A stretch of 64,000 nt of DNA from positions 25,079,300 to 25,143,299 of the forward strand of contig NC_067204.1 in assembly GCF_026262505.1 (NCBI RefSeq), in the 5' to 3' direction. Position 1 is the first letter of the stretch. Each line of letters starts with the position of its first letter. The DNA is from Trichomonas vaginalis G3 (Eukaryota > Parabasalia > Trichomonadida > Trichomonadidae). A program made the position numbers and the translations under genes. Below, piece after piece: positions 59,651 to 64,000 of the stretch. The notes beneath the pieces are model-generated. The model ran no database searches. It had not been told where the DNA came from and worked only from the letters and a program-made list of their open reading frames with translations.

Positions 59651-61268
59651 GAACATAGATTGCGCCAATAAGCTCCTATCAACAAATTTTGACTAAAAAT
59701 ATAAAGTATCTTTTGTGATTTAACAATAGCTCAATTTTAAAATAGATTTGATTCTAATAATAAATTGAATGAGTTTCGCTTACGTTTAGAATTTTAATGA
59801 TTTTTTTCGTTCACAGAAGAGTCATTGATATCCAATATCAAAAAACAGCAAAGACACACCATAATAAATGATATTGAAGCTAAATATTACATATTTCAAC
59901 ATATCTAAAAAATTATTAAGATTAGATCTCATGCAATGCCGAGCAGTTTCCTAAAGCATAATTACTTATTTATACAGAATCAATATATATTTCACATTGC
60001 AAATTATATATATTCTCACGAAGCAACATGAAATAGACTGTCCGAATTTAATTCAAATAAGATCTACTTCAAAAGGATTTCTTACAATATGTAATCTCGA
60101 TGTTGATCACTGAATACAAGGGATGCACGTAATTTACAAATTGTTGCAAATAGTAGTACAACAAAAATTTTATTTTTAGCTTGTCACTTGATATATAAAA
60201 TTGCAAAAACTCAATCAAAAATAGGATTTGGACAACTTTTTAAAATTGTGAGAAAAATTCTATCGGCACATTCTATTCAATTTTAAAGTATTTCTTTCAT
60301 ATTCCAATCGATTATTCAATAATTGCCAATCACAAATTTTAGTTCAAAATTCAAAAAATCCCTAATTTTAATTTCAGATGAAATCTCGCAAAAATAACAT
60401 TGTTTTAACCATATAAATATATATTTTATATATTGTATAGTGATTTTTTAATATTTTTATGAGTAAAATCGAGAGTGAGGAAATGTGGACTACAAAAAAC
60501 GATAGAAATGAAAAGTTTACATGGAAATTCTATACTTACAAGTATTCAATGTCACTTTTGTGCTCGAGATTTTGATGAGTAGGGGTAATTTTAGCTAAAA
60601 GTAACACACCCGTGAAGGGTGTGATTACCGATCGGTAATTTCGACAGTTTAGAATTTAAAATTTTTTATGGAACTGTTGCGAGTTTCATAAAGAATTTAA
60701 GGAATATAAGCAAAGATTTGAATCAAAATCTTCGAACTAAGCCGATCGCTTCGCTCGCGGCTTTCTTTATTATTTTAAATTTGCATATTTCCATCAAAAG
60801 TTCATAAGGTAAAAAATTTTGTTTATATTATTGCAAAATAAAACCTTCATTATCAAAATAATATTAAATGATAATATAATATAATTTATAAACAACTATT
60901 ATTTAATAAAGTTTAATTGCCAAGGTTCATCTAATTTTTTGATTTTTAATGTTTTATGAATTTTATTTATCATGTATATATCTAATGAAGATTATATATG
61001 TAGAAGATAAGTACCTTAATATGTACGTAAAAATTAATGAAATTTATTTTGAATGTAGAACCGAGCAATTTTCCCTGTCACTTTTAGCTAAAATTTGGGT
61101 TTGCCGTTTGTTCATCGTATTTTCCGATAATCTAATTTCTGAAGTTTATATTATCAAAAAGTTGAGCTAAATCCATTCATGCTGTAAATATATATGTAAC
61201 CCATAATTTGAAATAAATTCATGAAGATTTTATTATCCGAAAAATTGTAACGCTTACATAATTTTTTT
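59651..61268. other. Intergenic DNA with small hairpins
   Basis: About 1.6 kb. Near 60606-60642 are CACACCC-GTGAA-GGGTGTG and the palindrome ATTACCGATCGGTAAT in direct succession; near 60740-60762 is GCCG...CGGC around TCGCTTCGCTCG. A 73-residue frame at 60949 lacks features. No gene seen. Confidence 0.55.
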
Positions 61269-64000
61269 ATGTTCGTCTTTTTCCCTTTACTTTCATTATC
61301 TGAATTTAGGATTTGCGTCTATATTACAGCAGATTCGGAGTGCAAAAGTTCGTCGTATCAAGGAAAAATCACTCTTACAGATTTTATTTCAAAATATGAT
61401 TCCAAAACGTTGAATTCATATTTAGATGATTTTCACGTTAATTTTACCACAGTCGGAAATGTATATGTCGATTACCCTGGACGCCCCGATGGAAATAATG
61501 CAGACGATTATAAAATTTTAGACGGCCTACGGAATTATAATAACAACTCGGTATATACATTTAACTCAATGGCAACCACTCCAACTAACAAAATACGACA
61601 TAAACCAGGAGATAGAGATTCACGAGTTTCATATTTCAATTATAATCTTTATCTAGGTGGAACCACTGCCGGATATTTGCTAGATATCAATAATTGCAAC
61701 ATTTTCGTCGAAACGCCTGTTTACTTTTGTTATACTAATTATAAAGGTCCAGCCGCACTATTTCCGAACATCTATTCAGATGGATTAATGCAAACATCTG
61801 GCGTTACATTTAAAGAATTTGAAGGTAGAACAATTACTAGGCTGGAAGGAACTCCTAATTACACAAAATGCTTTGAAGTTTCGGACGTTATAGAAATAGA
61901 TGATGTACATGCTTACAAATCGGTAAAGCTTTACGATAAATACGCTGAAGGTAAACTTTTACTCGAATTTACACTCCAAGATTCAAAAATTGTTCAAATC
62001 GAGAGAGACATTAATGATGGAAACTATATTACATTCAGATTTGGTGAAAAACCACAAACTCCAACCACGTTAACGTTCTTGTCCCATGTTTCCAATGTTC
62101 AAACTACAAATGGCAAAAAAATTGGTGTAATCTATATGGAAGGCAACAACAAGACCTTAAATCCTTATGTAAAGCTCGATATCCAGTCAGATTTTATCAA
62201 AAACAATGTTAATCAGTTCATCGTGAAAGGATACAAAGATACTTTCACAGGAATTCGAGAAACAATGACATTCGATCTTAAATCGAACGAAGGACTCAAA
62301 CTTCCTTTCGTTTACGAGCCATATACAAAGATGTCAAATTTCATATTGAATTCCGACTTTTCCTTTAAGCAATTAACATTAGATCAATTTGCAGATGACA
62401 AAGTAACAGTCACTAAGACCACTTCTGGTACTGCAACTATGACTTTTGATACCATAGATTATTTACGGGACAAAGTTACATTTTATACAAGTTCTGGTGT
62501 TGTTGTTTCAATTATTTTATCCAACAACTTCAACATAGTCAATAATATCCTTCCAATTCAATGGAATATGTACTATGATCAAACAAATTCAAAATATTCC
62601 ATCGGAAAACTGAAATTACAGAGATTTTCAACAGATATTACAGGTAGTAACACATTGACAATCTACTTAGATCACCAACCAGGAGTTAAGTACTCAGTTG
62701 AAGAAATTAAAAGTAAATTTGGTGAAAATTCTCAATACGATGTTTTAGAACTTGTTGACACTTCTAAACAGATAACAGTGTCATTCCCTAAAAATACAGG
62801 AATCCCTGGTTTCCATAGTGGCCAATCAATTATGACACAAAATTCAAAAATTGTTGATTTAGTAAAAGTGACAACAATTTCAATATCTGCGGCCAAATTC
62901 AAGACCTTTTATTATCACATCTGTATTGCATGGTTCGGCACAAACAACAAGTGTGATCCAGCAGCCATGGTCTATCAAATCAGCGACAAATTGGACGACA
63001 GCTCAAAAGCAAGAGATCCAACATTATTGAACACAATAATTAATTCAATTGATTTCCAAGCCGATTTGAAAGGAATCAAAATTGAGTATTACGTAATAGA
63101 CACTGCATATACTACTTTTGGATGGAATATTCCTATTTTCGATTGCACGAATACGAAACTACAAGATGCATATTCCAAAGAATTATATATTAAATCATCA
63201 GATAAAAATCATGTCAAATTTGGAATTAATGAATTGAATAAGTTTACTAATAATACATATTTGACTAATCTTAATTTCTATGATAAGACACAATACTCAG
63301 GATTCCAAAATATACAAGGACAAGTTACTTACGAACATTCTGTCTTTGATTTCGCAAATCCTCCAATTTTCCCTGCAACGACAGTTTTTGAATTCGATGT
63401 ACTTGATTTCATTCTTTTGTATGCAATTGATAAATCATTGAACTTCACTGCTATCAAGAGATTCAACATCGGACAGGCTGAAATCAAACTTGACCAAGTA
63501 GAACCATTAGAATTTGCTGGTTTGACATATGGAACACAAACAATTTTGGCAATTAGATCTGATCCAATTGAATCATATGAACCTATGAGAATGGATATAA
63601 CGGCTTCAAAGATAACAATGACTGTTGATTATTCAAATTCATTAAGGTTCGAAAACTTGAATAATTACAGATTATCTATTGCTTACAGAGGCCCAGAAAA
63701 CTTGGAAAATCCTGTCAAGTTTGAAGTGACAAATTTCAACGGTTATGCTGAATTAATCTGTGGAGATCATGGTTGGCCTGATTCATTCAGAAATACAGAA
63801 ATTATAAAACTAAATCCATATGCAACTACAGTTCCAATTAAGCTATTAAGGAATACAACAGGTCCTTTGATTACAACAGGAAAGTATCAAATTACTAATG
63901 AATTGGCATCAACAATCAAATCAAGTCAATTGAATTTGAAACTGTCAAATAATATTTCTTTCCTTCCTGATGTTGTTTTCCCTGATTTATCATTCGACGC
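61269..64000 (+). CDS. Large secreted/surface-type protein, runs off the window
   Basis: An uninterrupted frame of 910 codons from the ATG at 61269 to the window edge. The first residues are hydrophobic (MFVFFPLLSLSEFRICVYIT), a possible signal peptide. The rest is beta-rich, Asn/Thr/Tyr-rich, with many N-x-S/T sites and scattered cysteines, without membrane helix so far (VNFTTVGNVYVDYPGRPDGN; GGTTAGYLLDINNCNIFVET; GKYQITNELASTIKSSQLNL). It has the look of a large extracellular protein, perhaps with repeated Ig-like or beta-sandwich domains. No known adhesin family (BspA-type LRR, for example) is recognised. The 3' end is outside the window. Confidence 0.8.
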   Translation, partial: MFVFFPLLSLSEFRICVYITADSECKSSSYQGKITLTDFISKYDSKTLNSYLDDFHVNFTTVGNVYVDYPGRPDGNNADDYKILDGLRNYNNNSVYTFNSMATTPTNKIRHKPGDRDSRVSYFNYNLYLGGTTAGYLLDINNCNIFVETPVYFCYTNYKGPAALFPNIYSDGLMQTSGVTFKEFEGRTITRLEGTPNYTKCFEVSDVIEIDDVHAYKSVKLYDKYAEGKLLLEFTLQDSKIVQIERDINDGNYITFRFGEKPQTPTTLTFLSHVSNVQTTNGKKIGVIYMEGNNKTLNPYVKLDIQSDFIKNNVNQFIVKGYKDTFTGIRETMTFDLKSNEGLKLPFVYEPYTKMSNFILNSDFSFKQLTLDQFADDKVTVTKTTSGTATMTFDTIDYLRDKVTFYTSSGVVVSIILSNNFNIVNNILPIQWNMYYDQTNSKYSIGKLKLQRFSTDITGSNTLTIYLDHQPGVKYSVEEIKSKFGENSQYDVLELVDTSKQITVSFPKNTGIPGFHSGQSIMTQNSKIVDLVKVTTISISAAKFKTFYYHICIAWFGTNNKCDPAAMVYQISDKLDDSSKARDPTLLNTIINSIDFQADLKGIKIEYYVIDTAYTTFGWNIPIFDCTNTKLQDAYSKELYIKSSDKNHVKFGINELNKFTNNTYLTNLNFYDKTQYSGFQNIQGQVTYEHSVFDFANPPIFPATTVFEFDVLDFILLYAIDKSLNFTAIKRFNIGQAEIKLDQVEPLEFAGLTYGTQTILAIRSDPIESYEPMRMDITASKITMTVDYSNSLRFENLNNYRLSIAYRGPENLENPVKFEVTNFNGYAELICGDHGWPDSFRNTEIIKLNPYATTVPIKLLRNTTGPLITTGKYQITNELASTIKSSQLNLKLSNNISFLPDVVFPDLSFD

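Noticed and set aside
59089-59696. Several overlapping open frames across the hairpin array
   Set aside because: They follow from the locally higher GC content and from the inverted repeats (mirror frames on both strands). No family features.
1-64000. tRNA and rRNA genes
   Set aside because: I looked for cloverleaf and rRNA-like conserved stretches and recognised none; a covariance-model search would be decisive.

Overview
The window looks like nuclear DNA of a trichomonad, most likely Trichomonas vaginalis or a close relative. The sequence is very AT-rich, genes are almost all without introns, and intergenic DNA is AT-rich and short. Several starts have a TCA-type Initiator (TCAC/TTTT or TCATTC) a few to about 30 bases upstream. 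The gene content also fits: DUF3447/ankyrin proteins with near-identical 99-bp repeats, a Tvmar-like mariner, Mutator-like elements and a Polinton (Maverick) fossil. These traits are known for T. vaginalis; the species call is an inference.

Layout. 1-530: hairpin-rich non-coding DNA. 531-4928: wreck of a DUF3447-ankyrin gene on the minus strand, expanded by a 37-bp satellite, a repeated ankyrin module and a mariner (2552-3850). 5209-10537: a whole-looking Mutator-like element (MULE) with TIRs, a 9-bp target duplication, a 750-aa transposase and a second, divergent gene. 11254-15954: host genes (Alba-like, glycine-rich surface-type, HEAT-like/Pol5-like). 16796-20937: an ankyrin gene split by a 2.6-kb element that contains three consecutive perfect palindromes. 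21484-26259: broken ankyrin gene, PP1/PP2A-type phosphatase, a small helical protein and an outer-arm-docking-like coiled coil. 26606-29060: a second, inverted copy of the 4.1-10.6 kb block, lacking the MULE but carrying its own 1.04-kb insertion. 29092-37520: Polinton fossil, cut by a 25-N gap (37521-37545). 37546-42757: an inverted repeat with arms of about 1.28 kb holding two copies of a CS-Sel1-membrane-anchor gene around a clean ankyrin gene. 43109-57747: mostly intact host genes (helical repeat, CFAP100-like, TRAPP-like, RNase K-like, LST8 flanked by two paralogous C2/B9-like genes), plus a 1.05-kb TIR element at 44700-45753. 58987-59650: a GC-richer array of about a dozen hairpins. 61269-64000: a 910-codon secreted/surface-type frame open to the window end.

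The host genes are unrelated single-gene units (TOR signalling, vesicle tethering, axoneme, dephosphorylation, V-ATPase-associated membrane protein). The left two thirds are a record of nested events: block duplication, satellite growth, and insertion of at least five different mobile elements. Two pairs of filled and empty sites can be read directly. The least explained structures are the regular palindrome arrays at 17327-17509 and 58987-59650.

Some one-base length differences in homopolymers near the gap may be sequencing errors, so frameshift calls in host genes there are tentative.
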